Positions 27,404 to 35,459 of a stretch of DNA of 64,000 nucleotides are shown in pieces. The translations under genes and the position numbers were made by a program. Position 1 is the stretch's first letter. Each line of letters opens with the position of its first letter. Location: assembly GCF_036237315.1 (NCBI RefSeq), contig NZ_CP108356.1, positions 992,001 through 1,056,000 on the forward strand, in the 5' to 3' direction. The notes under the pieces were generated by a model. That model was not told the origin of the DNA. It saw nothing but the letters and a program-made list of their open reading frames with translations, and ran no database searches. The DNA comes from Streptomyces sp. NBC_01351 (GTDB taxonomy: Bacteria; Actinomycetota; Actinomycetes; Streptomycetales; Streptomycetaceae).

Positions 27404-29848
27404 TCAGCCATCGTCAGTCGGCATCTCCCCCTCATCGGCCGGGAAGGGGAGCCTCGGCGGGGCGGGCGGCCCGTCCATTCCCATGGGACCGAGCCGCCGT
27501 GGCCGTTCAGCGTGGCTGCCGACGGGGGGCAAGTAGACCTGCGCGTGCCTGAGGAACTGCTGGGAGGCCGCCTCGACCACCTGCGGGAGGATCTGGCCGA
27601 GGGCCTCCAAGCTGGTCACGCCGTTCGCGGCGGCCCGGCAGGCGGCCCGCCCCTGCCTCATCGTGACGGGCATCGTCTCCTCCAGCCGCTCGGCCAGTTC
27701 GACTTCCTTCGCGCGGCTCTGGTGGTCGTAACGGTTCCACGGCACGACCACGCTGACCCATGGGCGGGGATCCTGGTCCAGGGCGGCCAGGCGCCGGCGC
27801 CGGTGCTCGTCCTCCATCGCCCACCGGTCGACGATCAGGATCTCCGGCTCGGTCGGCGGCTGCTTGCTGTCGAAGCGCCTGGCCTCGTCGTCGAAAGACC
27901 CGAGCGTCACCCGGTAGTTGAGGTTCCTGGCCACTTGCTCGGCCACCTGCGCGATGGGCAGCCGGGTCTCCGGATGGTACGGATTCCACTCCAGCGCACT
28001 GTCCCCGTAGTACTCGGGACTGCGCCCCTCCGGCAGATCGTGCCGGGTGGCGGCCGCCACCGTGACGTGGAGGGTGCGGGCAGGGCTCCCCACGGCACCG
28101 AAGGCACTCGGGACCGTCCGGTAGTCGACCGGACGGGAGGGTTCGAGGCGGGCTGCCTCGGCCGTGCTGACGATGCGCCTGGCGAGCTCGTACACGGCCC
28201 GCTCGTACTGGTCCGCGTATCCGCGCAGTTTGATCAGGCCGTACAGCCCGTCGGTGACGTAGCGCTCGCCGAACGCGTTGTGGTTGAACTGCAACCGCTC
28301 GGCGGGCCCGGGCAGTCGATCCGGGGGAACCGGCACCCAGAGTGCGGGCACGATGGCCTCGGCCGACTGGTTGTTCACCGCGCCGTGATGGACGGCGCGC
28401 TGCGCGAAGGCGTACCACTCCTTTCCGCACATTTCGCTGGCGAAGTAGCGCGGCGAGAACAGCGGGACGAACACCCGGGACGTGGCGAGGGCTCGCCCGA
28501 GCCGTTCCGACCAGCCCTCGCCGCTGCGTATCTCCCGGTCCATGAAGCCGGGTTCGGATCCCGCGGGGAGATTCGTCAGCGCCATGACGTGACTGCAGAG
28601 GTCGCGGAAGAGCCGCTCCACCCACATGTCCGGGTCGGGTCCCCCCGCCCCGAACCTCGGCGTGTGCGCATAGCTGAGGAAGAAGTACGGCGACGCGGCC
28701 TCTCGGGTACTCGGCCGGTGCTCGGAGGCGCTCGGCCGCGCAGGGGCCTCGGCGGGACCCGCCTCCACGGGCCGAACCTCGACGGGACGCTCCTCCGCGG
28801 GCCTCGCCACGGAAGCGGGTGGGTGGGACTCGGGCCGTGCGACGCGCCGGCGCTCGACGAGACGGTCCGCGTAGTGCGGCAGGCGTTCACGCAACAGGCG
28901 CACGTCCCGCACCCCGAGCGACGATTGCAGGTGCTCGCGGACACCGGCGTGAAACCGCAGGGTCGGTCCGCCGTCGCTCACGGAGAACAATCCGCTGACG
29001 AGGACCTCGGCCAGGTCGGAAGTGGTGGTGTCCCCTTCGAACAGCTGTGACATCACTTCCAGTTGTGCCAGATCGAGTTGCTCGTAGGCCGCGCACAACA
29101 CGGCCAGTCTGGCTGCCCGGGGAGACGCCGACAGCAGATAGGAGTCGGTCAAGGAGCCGGCGGTACGAGGCGGTTCGGGCGGTTGGGACGGACGCCATGG
29201 GGCGGGTCCGGGCACCAGCAGCGCGTCGCACCCCTCGGACCGTCTCCCTGTCACCGTCCGGGCCCACTGCCCCAGGGCGTGGCCGGTCAGGGAGAGCACC
29301 GGCAGGGGGAGCCACGAGGGTTCGTCCGGTCCGCCCTTCGGCAGGGCATCGAGGAGCGGCGGGCGCCGGAAGTCGAGGTCGGCATTGCTCGTATCCGGTG
29401 CCCGGGGCCCCTCGACGCGCACCGCCGGCAGATCGAGCCCGACGCGGCGCCAGAGCTTCGGCGGCAGCGGGTTGATCAGTGCGGCGCGGGAATGGCGCAG
29501 GCACGCGTACACCTCCTGCCACCACTCGGGACTCCGCCAGAGCGGGGAGGAGCAGTCCGAGACCAGGATCAGCAGTTGGTTCTCGGGCGGGCCCGCCGAA
29601 AGCCGCCCACCCGGGCTCCAGGCCGAAGGCAGGTCACCCACCCGGACGGTGCGAAACGCCCGGAGCCTCTGCAGCGCCCGGACCAGGAGGGCGAGATCAC
29701 TGCGCCACAAGGCCATGGTCGGCGATCGGTCGATGAGCACCTGGGCCGGGATCCTGCCCAGGCCGCCTCCGTCCCCATCGTGCCGGAAGCTCCACAAGGC
29801 GTCGACCATCCAGTCGGACGCATGGGTACGACGGCCCGATCCGCTCAT
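27404..29848 (-). CDS. SAV_2336-type N-terminal domain fused to TIR-like FxsC domain
   Basis: 814 residues, third gene of the operon; ATG at 29848 overlaps the caspase-like gene's stop (ATGA). Residues 30-360 resemble SAV_2336 proteins: a vWA-like opening AQVLIDRSPTMALW, ILVSDCSSPLWRS, LPPKLWRRVGL, then a helical part ending LAEVLVSGLFS. After a Pro/Glu linker, a TIR-like domain begins near residue 387 (YFFLSYAHTPRFG) and includes SPRYFASEMCGKEWYAF with a candidate catalytic Glu at 477. The C-terminal 250 residues match the layout of FxsC proteins. No FxsA precursor or FxsB radical-SAM gene is nearby, so this is unlikely to be the FxS peptide system. A TIR NAD+-cleaving effector or adaptor role is inference. 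Confidence 0.8.
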   Translation of the reverse strand: MSGSGRRTHASDWMVDALWSFRHDGDGGGLGRIPAQVLIDRSPTMALWRSDLALLVRALQRLRAFRTVRVGDLPSAWSPGGRLSAGPPENQLLILVSDCSSPLWRSPEWWQEVYACLRHSRAALINPLPPKLWRRVGLDLPAVRVEGPRAPDTSNADLDFRRPPLLDALPKGGPDEPSWLPLPVLSLTGHALGQWARTVTGRRSEGCDALLVPGPAPWRPSQPPEPPRTAGSLTDSYLLSASPRAARLAVLCAAYEQLDLAQLEVMSQLFEGDTTTSDLAEVLVSGLFSVSDGGPTLRFHAGVREHLQSSLGVRDVRLLRERLPHYADRLVERRRVARPESHPPASVARPAEERPVEVRPVEAGPAEAPARPSASEHRPSTREAASPYFFLSYAHTPRFGAGGPDPDMWVERLFRDLCSHVMALTNLPAGSEPGFMDREIRSGEGWSERLGRALATSRVFVPLFSPRYFASEMCGKEWYAFAQRAVHHGAVNNQSAEAIVPALWVPVPPDRLPGPAERLQFNHNAFGERYVTDGLYGLIKLRGYADQYERAVYELARRIVSTAEAARLEPSRPVDYRTVPSAFGAVGSPARTLHVTVAAATRHDLPEGRSPEYYGDSALEWNPYHPETRLPIAQVAEQVARNLNYRVTLGSFDDEARRFDSKQPPTEPEILIVDRWAMEDEHRRRRLAALDQDPRPWVSVVVPWNRYDHQSRAKEVELAERLEETMPVTMRQGRAACRAAANGVTSLEALGQILPQVVEAASQQFLRHAQVYLPPVGSHAERPRRLGPMGMDGPPAPPRLPFPADEGEMPTDDG

Positions 29849-31944
29849 GACGGCTCCGTGCTCGCGCCCGACACCCTGATCCGGTCGCAGAACGCCAGCC
29901 ATTCCCGGTCGTCCCAGACCAGTCGCAGCACCGCGATGTCCTGGGACGGTGCGCCCCGCCACTCGCACCGGTAGGTGTCCAGGAGGCTGCCGGGCAGGGT
30001 GCGCCAGTGGTCGTCGAGCTGTGCGTGCAGCGGAGGCGCGCAGCGGTCGGCGCCGTGCGGCCACACCAGTACGGGCGTGTAGGCGAGCAGCAGGTCCAGT
30101 AGGCCTTCCTTGTCCCCGGTGGGACGGTGGACCAGCCCCATGGCGCCCGCGTTGTGCCCGCCCTTGGCGAGGAGGGCACGCAATGCCCGTGGATCGGCGG
30201 TCTCCTGCTCCGAGAGCCATTCCAGCGGCGCCGACCGGGCGGTGTGGCTTTCGATCTTCGTCCAGCGGTCGCTGACCGCCGTCTCGGTGAGTCTCAACAG
30301 GCGTGAAGGCGCCAGCCGTTCACTCCAGTGCATGACGACGTCGTGGTGGACCCCGAGCAGCAGGGCGGATCCGGACTCCTCGGGACGCCAGGTGGCCAGC
30401 AGGGCGCTCGGGGCCGCCACGTGGACGCGGGTCAAAGGCAGTTGCAGCTTCTTGGCCTCGTCATGGGCCCACAGAACCGCGCTGTCGAGCAGGTCCTCCA
30501 CGCTCTCGCGGCCGACGGGCCGCTCCGGATCCGGTTGCCGAGGACGGCTGAAGGTGTGGCGTTCGAAGATCTCCCCGTCCAGGAGCAGCCAGGTCTCCAG
30601 TGATTCCGGCCAGCCACCGGCGACCGACGCATGGAGGCTCGCGACCAAGGACAGCCGCTGCTCGGCATGCCGGTTCCGGGCGTGCTCCAAGGCGTCGTTG
30701 AGTTCCTGCCGGGCCTTGATCTCCTCCGCCCACCGGGCCAGTTCGGGATCCTGATCGTTCCGGCCGACCTCACGGACGAGGATCACGACGAACCGGGTGA
30801 CCCACGGCCGGCAGTTGCCGTGGGCAACGGGGTGGTCGAAGGCGAGGTAGTCGAGCACTTCCACATCCGTGTCACACACTGCGGGACGGCCGATGGGAAG
30901 CCGTCGCTCGCCTGCGAACAGGGAGCTGACCGCCCGGCGGATCCGCGGGGTCGTCAGCCCCTCTCCGATCCACCCCCGCAGGAGCTCCACCGTGCGGACC
31001 GCCACGTACAGGTTGTCCGCGGCCTCCGCGGCCCGTTCCCAGGCCGCCCCGTCCGGTTCCGCGGACCGCACGTCCTCCAGGTGACGCTGGAGAGCGCGTA
31101 CGGCCGCCGTGTCGTGAACCCGCGGGACGGACACGGGCGGATGCAGCCCGCCCAGCGCGGAGGCGAGCTCCTCGGCCGCCAGCGGTCCGCTGAGGACGCC
31201 GGACGAGGGGCCGCGGTACTGGGAGTTGTGGGCGAACCAGAGCGGTCCGTCGGCGAAGGGGGCACCGTCCAGGCTCCAGTCCGTGATGTCCTGCCCCTTC
31301 ACCTGCCTTCGCAGCTCCTGCGCGACGCAGATCACCGACAGGGCCTTCTCCTCCCCGGGGACTCCGCGGCGCAGCAGTGCGGTGAGCTCTCGGGCGAGCG
31401 TCAGATCGTAGGCGGGCTGGCTGGTGGCGGCCGCCATGAGGAGCGAGAGGCGGATGCGGCCGTTGCGGGCCCCCGAGGCCAGTTGGTGCGCCGACGGTAT
31501 CGCCCCGGCCGCGTGGCAGGTGTCGATGATGCCTATCAGTCCGCCCACGCCGTGGTGGTCGGCGGCCATGGCGACGAGGGCGCCCACGTCCACGGATCCC
31601 AGGCGTACCTCTTCGACCGACTCGGAGGCCATCAGGTGCAGCGTGCCGGTCCGGCCGGGCACGAAGCCGTGCCCGAGCATGGCCAGGACCAGGACCGCGT
31701 TGCGATCGGCGGCGTGCTCGACCGCCCTCTCCACCAGGCCCCGGATGCGCTCGCTGGTCAGACCGTCCCCGACGAAGAGCGACTCGCCGTCGGGAAGACC
31801 GGGCGAACAGCCGCCCAGCGCTCCGTCCCGGAGCACCTTGTCGAGATCACGCGCAGCCGACTCCAGGGACCCCAGCCGCGGCATGGAATCACAGTGCGGC
31901 GCGATGACCAGCACGTGCCTGCGGGAATCCGGCCCGACCGTCAC
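29845..31944 (-). CDS. Caspase-like (peptidase C14) protease with VMAP-C-like C-terminus
   Basis: 699 residues; GTG at 31944 overlaps the upstream stop (GTGA). Residues 8-230 form a caspase-like domain: strand HVLVIAPHCDSM, helix with ESAARDLDKVL, catalytic His at 92 in LAMLGHGF and catalytic Cys at 143 in IIDTCHAAG. The dyad is intact, so it should be an active cysteine protease. The remaining 460 residues are a helical middle section and a C-terminal region (LLLDGEIFERHTFSRP, GSALLLGVHHDVVMHWSERL, PLEWLSEQE) resembling the VMAP-C module of Streptomyces conflict systems. The tight operon with an alpha/beta-hydrolase and a TIR protein suggests a toxin/effector function activated on infection or stress (inference). 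Confidence 0.8.
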   Translation of the reverse strand: MTVGPDSRRHVLVIAPHCDSMPRLGSLESAARDLDKVLRDGALGGCSPGLPDGESLFVGDGLTSERIRGLVERAVEHAADRNAVLVLAMLGHGFVPGRTGTLHLMASESVEEVRLGSVDVGALVAMAADHHGVGGLIGIIDTCHAAGAIPSAHQLASGARNGRIRLSLLMAAATSQPAYDLTLARELTALLRRGVPGEEKALSVICVAQELRRQVKGQDITDWSLDGAPFADGPLWFAHNSQYRGPSSGVLSGPLAAEELASALGGLHPPVSVPRVHDTAAVRALQRHLEDVRSAEPDGAAWERAAEAADNLYVAVRTVELLRGWIGEGLTTPRIRRAVSSLFAGERRLPIGRPAVCDTDVEVLDYLAFDHPVAHGNCRPWVTRFVVILVREVGRNDQDPELARWAEEIKARQELNDALEHARNRHAEQRLSLVASLHASVAGGWPESLETWLLLDGEIFERHTFSRPRQPDPERPVGRESVEDLLDSAVLWAHDEAKKLQLPLTRVHVAAPSALLATWRPEESGSALLLGVHHDVVMHWSERLAPSRLLRLTETAVSDRWTKIESHTARSAPLEWLSEQETADPRALRALLAKGGHNAGAMGLVHRPTGDKEGLLDLLLAYTPVLVWPHGADRCAPPLHAQLDDHWRTLPGSLLDTYRCEWRGAPSQDIAVLRLVWDDREWLAFCDRIRVSGASTEPS

Positions 31945-32936
31945 CGATCCTCCGCCGCATGGGCCCGCAGTACCGCGGCGACAGGCCCCGCCACCGCCGG
32001 CTGGGCCAGGTACTTCTCCGCCGGATGCACCCAGATGCCGTCGGAGTCCACCCGCCTGCTCACGGGGGCCACCCCCGCCTCGTTGGGTGCCACGTCCCTT
32101 TCCAAGTGGGCCCGTACGGCGATGAGGTCGTCGCGGTCCCAGAAGTTCAGCCAGCTCCGCACGCAGGCGGGCGAGGCCGGCGGGCGGGGCCTCAGCCGGG
32201 GTCGGACGGCCGCACGCATCGAGATGGGGGAGCCGAGCGTGACGAACAAGGGGAGTTCCCCCGCGTGTTCGTGCAGCGCTTCCATGGCCACGACCGTTCC
32301 GAGGGAGTGCGCGACGACCACGCTCGGGCCGTCCCCCAACTCGTCGAGCAGTCTCGCCCTGATCCGCTCGTCCAGGCTCCCGCCCGCCGCCTCCCGCTCG
32401 CCGCGTGCGAGGTAGCGGGCCACCTGCGCCAGTTCGCGCACCATCACCTTGGGGGCGACCCACGTTCCGAGGGAGCGCCACGGCCTCAGTTCCATCAGCG
32501 TGGTGGCCACGTCCAGGGCCTTGCGCAGGACCTGGCCGCTGCCCTGCGCCTGGCCCGCCGGCGCCGTTTGCACCTGGGCGTACTCCAGGACGCGGCGCTC
32601 GGCCCGCTTGCGCTCGGGATCGGGCTCCTCGTCGTTCTCCGCCTCGTTGTCCGCCACCAGTGACGCCACCACGTCGCCGAGCAGCCCGGCCAGGATGTCG
32701 GCCTCTTCCCCGCTCGGACTCCACGTGCCGTCGCCCTGCGCCTGGGGGGCGGCGAAGAGGTCCCCGTAGTAGGCGAACGCCGTACTGACCGAAGTCCCCG
32801 CCGTCAGCCTCTGCGCCTGGTCGTCGTGACCGGCGGCGCGCGTCCCGGCGGCCAGGGCGGCGGACCATTGCCCGAGCTCCCTGGCGGGTTCGCGGGGGCC
32901 GCCGATGCCGTGGACGAACACCACACGTACAGCCAT
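31941..32936 (-). CDS. Alpha/beta-hydrolase, lipase-like, first gene of the caspase/TIR operon
   Basis: 331 residues, no signal peptide. It begins MAVRVVFVHGIGG (oxyanion loop) and has the nucleophile Ser at 211 in VVVAHSLGTVVA; an acidic residue in NFWDRDDLI and a His in IWVHPAEKYL are the likely rest of the triad. The region of residues 60-170 is a helical insertion rich in Glu/Arg. ATG at 32936 with GGGAGG upstream. Cytoplasmic lipases of this form occur as effectors beside caspase-like and TIR proteins in bacterial conflict systems; membrane-lipid attack is possible but unproven. Confidence 0.82.
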   Translation of the reverse strand: MAVRVVFVHGIGGPREPARELGQWSAALAAGTRAAGHDDQAQRLTAGTSVSTAFAYYGDLFAAPQAQGDGTWSPSGEEADILAGLLGDVVASLVADNEAENDEEPDPERKRAERRVLEYAQVQTAPAGQAQGSGQVLRKALDVATTLMELRPWRSLGTWVAPKVMVRELAQVARYLARGEREAAGGSLDERIRARLLDELGDGPSVVVAHSLGTVVAMEALHEHAGELPLFVTLGSPISMRAAVRPRLRPRPPASPACVRSWLNFWDRDDLIAVRAHLERDVAPNEAGVAPVSRRVDSDGIWVHPAEKYLAQPAVAGPVAAVLRAHAAEDR

Positions 32937-33015
32937 AGCGACCTCCCCGTTGCCCCGACCCCGTGCCCCTCCTGACGTTACACAGGCGGGGCGGGGCCGT
33001 GCCCGTGAATGCGGA

Positions 33016-33058
33016 GGATCACGGTGGGCGTGGGCGGATCACCGCACTAGGATCACGG
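33016..33058 (+). promoter_or_regulatory. Promoter region of the tRNA-like gene with three GGATCAC repeats
   Basis: GGATCAC occurs at 33016-33022, 33036-33042 and 33050-33056, in the same orientation. TAGGAT (33048-33053) would be a -10 placing transcription start within a few bases of the tRNA-like 5' end; no good -35 is seen. The third repeat overlaps the -10, so the repeats could bind a repressor. The region also lies in front of the divergent caspase/TIR operon. Confidence 0.45.
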
Positions 33059-33060
33059 GA

Positions 33061-33136
33061 CGGCGTGTAGCTCAGCAGCGAGAGCACCGACTTGCGAAGT
33101 CGGAGGGCGCAGGGGCAGGACCTGCCACGCCGGCCA
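33061..33136 (+). tRNA. Atypical tRNA-like gene, anticodon GCG, CCA encoded
   Basis: 76 bases fold into a complete cloverleaf with 21 perfect base pairs: acceptor CGGCGTG/CACGCCG, D-stem GCTC/GAGC, anticodon stem CCGAC/GTCGG and T-stem GCAGG/CCTGC. Canonical positions kept are T8, A9, A14, G15, A21, A26, T33, A37 and C48, with G73 and an encoded CCA. The anticodon loop TTGCGAA gives GCG (would read CGC, Arg). The T-loop is GGCAGGA instead of the TTCRANY consensus, and the D-loop AGCAGCGA has C at the position of G19, so the normal elbow cannot form. It is unlikely to be a normal elongator; the A of CCA is the first base of the next gene's ATG. Confidence 0.75.
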
Positions 33137-34941
33137 TGGACGAGACCAATCCCCTCGCGGACCTGCCCGCCGCCGACGCCTTCGCCCACTGCCTCGCCGA
33201 CGAAGGCCTCGCCTGGCTGCGGTCGTTGCTGGACAGCGGACGGTACGAGGTGCGCGCGCCCAAGGAGGCCGCGCTGCTCACCGTGGCCTGGCTGCTGCGC
33301 GCCGGCGACACCTCCGGCGCGGCCGAACTCGTGGAGGAGCTACGGCCCCACGCCCACGAGGTCCGCTTCGCTCCACGGCCCGCGGAGCTCCCCTCCCCCG
33401 GCCCGGACCTCGTGCACCGCCGCACTGTCGGCCAGGCCGTCGCCCTGCTCGCCCGCCGGCGGCCCAACGAGGCCGTCGAGGCGCAGCGCGAGGCCCTCAC
33501 GGTGTGGCGGCCGTACGAGGGCGAGCTGCTCGCCCACTGGCTGCGCGAGGACGCGAACGGCCCGGAATGGAACGCCGCCGGCGCCGCGCTGCTGAAGCGC
33601 TACCGGTCCCTCGCGGCCGCGCACACCCGCTGCGCCAAGCACCGCGACCCCAAGACGAACGCCGCGATCCTGCGCCACGCGCTGGAGGAAGCCCTCTCCG
33701 GCCGCACTCCAACGCCGCGGGCGTCCGGCCTGCTGCGGCACGCCGTGAACTCGATGGCCGCCACCCGCGACCGGGTACGGCAGTCGGGCCAGGACCGGCC
33801 CACGCACCACGAGCTGGCCGCGCTGGTGCTGCGCCGGCTCTCCGCGTACCCCGTGGACCGGGGGCTGCCGGAGGCGGAGGTCGAGGCGCTGGTCGGCCCG
33901 GTGACCGTGGAGGAGGCCCTGGAGAGCGGCCTGCCCGCCGGAGCCGTGATCCCGCCGGCGGTGCGCGAGGTCGCGGGCAGCGTCCTCGACGCACCCGTGG
34001 AGGTGCTCCTGGAGCGCGGGATGGTCCCCTCCGCCGAGGTACTGGCCGAAACGGCACCGCAGCTGATCGCGACGCACTTCGCCGGGGGCTACGCCGACGC
34101 CTCGCTGCGCACGCTGATGGCGGCCACGCACCGGGCTGCCCGGCCCCGGTACGTGGGCTACTGGGTCCCCGAGTTCCACACGGCGGTGTCCGAACTGCCC
34201 TGGGTCCGCGCGGTCGACCGGTGGCACCGGCACGAACCGGCGGCACGCGACCGCGCGACCCTCACCCAGCTGGCCGAAACCTCCCTGCGGGCCTTTCCCG
34301 GCACCGGACTGCCCAACCACCTCGTGTGCCTGCTGTCCGGGCTCGCGGGCCGGGCGGAGCTGCCCACGCCGCTCCTCCTGGAGCCCTTCGCCAACGACTT
34401 CAGCGGGGCGGCCTCGCCGAGCCTCCTGCACGCTGCCAGGAACGCCGCCGAGCTGCTGCGCGGCACCCCGTACGAGCGCTACTTCGGCATCGACTACTCC
34501 GCGGTGCGGGACCTGGCGGACACGGACGACCCGGAGGGTTTCGCGCGACTGTGCACCGAGCGCGCCGACCGTCCCGTTCTCATCCCCCAGCCGGCACCTT
34601 GGCGGGCCCGCCCCGCCCTGACCACGGACCCCGCCGTCATCGAACAGGCCCGCATCCTCACCACCTTCAACCTCGCCACCCTGGTCCGCGACCTGGGCAT
34701 CGCCCCCGAGCCCGGCTGGCCGGCCCTGGCCCGGGCCGCCTTCGGTGAAGCCGCCCGCTCCGGGACCACCGCCAAGGTCTCCGCCCGCGCCTGGCGGCAG
34801 CTGCTGTTCGACCTCTCGCTGTGCGACGCCGACGAGCAGGCCGCCGTACTCGCCTGGATCGACGCGGAGGCCGCCAGGCTCCCGGTGCGGGCCGCCGCCC
34901 GGATCGCCCTGCCGCTCGCCCAACTCCGGCTGGTCGCGTAG
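33136..34941 (+). CDS. 601-residue protein of unknown function downstream of the tRNA-like element
   Basis: Begins MDETNPLADLPAADAF at the ATG whose A is the last base of the tRNA-like gene. There is no Shine-Dalgarno sequence outside the tRNA fold. The frame is open further upstream but only through the tRNA itself. The protein is soluble, almost entirely helical, with TPR-like or HEAT-like character in the first 200 residues (SGAAELVEELRP, EAVEAQREALTVWRPYEGELLAHWL) and no recognised catalytic motif. Conserved-looking patches are RPRYVGYWVPEFHTAVSELP and YERYFGIDYSAVRDL. It ends 15 bases before a convergent gene. Binding of the tRNA-like RNA is an attractive guess only. Confidence 0.7.
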   Translation: MDETNPLADLPAADAFAHCLADEGLAWLRSLLDSGRYEVRAPKEAALLTVAWLLRAGDTSGAAELVEELRPHAHEVRFAPRPAELPSPGPDLVHRRTVGQAVALLARRRPNEAVEAQREALTVWRPYEGELLAHWLREDANGPEWNAAGAALLKRYRSLAAAHTRCAKHRDPKTNAAILRHALEEALSGRTPTPRASGLLRHAVNSMAATRDRVRQSGQDRPTHHELAALVLRRLSAYPVDRGLPEAEVEALVGPVTVEEALESGLPAGAVIPPAVREVAGSVLDAPVEVLLERGMVPSAEVLAETAPQLIATHFAGGYADASLRTLMAATHRAARPRYVGYWVPEFHTAVSELPWVRAVDRWHRHEPAARDRATLTQLAETSLRAFPGTGLPNHLVCLLSGLAGRAELPTPLLLEPFANDFSGAASPSLLHAARNAAELLRGTPYERYFGIDYSAVRDLADTDDPEGFARLCTERADRPVLIPQPAPWRARPALTTDPAVIEQARILTTFNLATLVRDLGIAPEPGWPALARAAFGEAARSGTTAKVSARAWRQLLFDLSLCDADEQAAVLAWIDAEAARLPVRAAARIALPLAQLRLVA

Positions 34942-34956
34942 AGGGGCCGAAGGCAC

Positions 34957-35322
34957 CTACTTCATCGGGTACTCGGCCTTCTCCGCGAGCTTGCCGTCCT
35001 TGAAGCAGAAGCGGAACACGGTCTCCTTGCCGTTCTTGGTGTCGCCGCTGGAGACGTACCAGGCGCAGCTGCTGCCCTCGGGTACGACCGGGCCGCCCTC
35101 CTTGAGGACGTCCTTCACGACGCTCTCGCCCGAGGGGAGCTTGGCGCGGACCTCGCTCTCCGCGCCGCCGGTCTTCACCGCCTCGTAGACGGTGGGGTCG
35201 ACCAGGGTCTTGTCCGCCACGTCGATCAGCTTGCCGACGCCGAAGAGCAGCGCGGCCAGGAGCCCGACGCCCACCACCAGCGCTATACCGCAGCCGATCA
35301 GACAACCCTTGCGCTGTGCCAC
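34957..35322 (-). CDS. Small single-pass membrane protein of unknown function
   Basis: 121 residues from the GTG at 35322, supported by GGAGG 7 bases upstream; a longer version to 35373 lacks this. An N-terminal membrane helix (GCLIGCGIALVVGVGLLAALLFGV, quoted by its Gly/Cys/Val-rich character) is followed by an extracytoplasmic domain of about 85 residues with two Cys (SSCAWYVSS, FRFCFKDGK) likely forming a disulfide and a beta-rich pattern. No family recognised. Confidence 0.75.
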   Translation of the reverse strand: MAQRKGCLIGCGIALVVGVGLLAALLFGVGKLIDVADKTLVDPTVYEAVKTGGAESEVRAKLPSGESVVKDVLKEGGPVVPEGSSCAWYVSSGDTKNGKETVFRFCFKDGKLAEKAEYPMK

Positions 35323-35459
35323 GCCCGTTCCTCCGTGCCGTTCCGTGTCGCGACCGGCGCGGTTCGCCGTCACGTGTCAGACCTTCGCAGGAGCCGGGAC
35401 CCGGCAGCAGTCCTCGAAAGTCTTCGGACGGGGCGACGATCGTCGCTCAAGTACGGGGG

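Noticed and set aside
27404..32936. FxSxx-COOH RiPP cluster
   Set aside because: The FxsC-like domain suggested it, but no short precursor ending in FxSxx and no radical-SAM (FxsB) gene was found nearby.
33061..33136. Ordinary tRNA-Arg
   Set aside because: The T-loop and D-loop lack the canonical elbow bases and the anticodon would be unusual; kept as tRNA-like.
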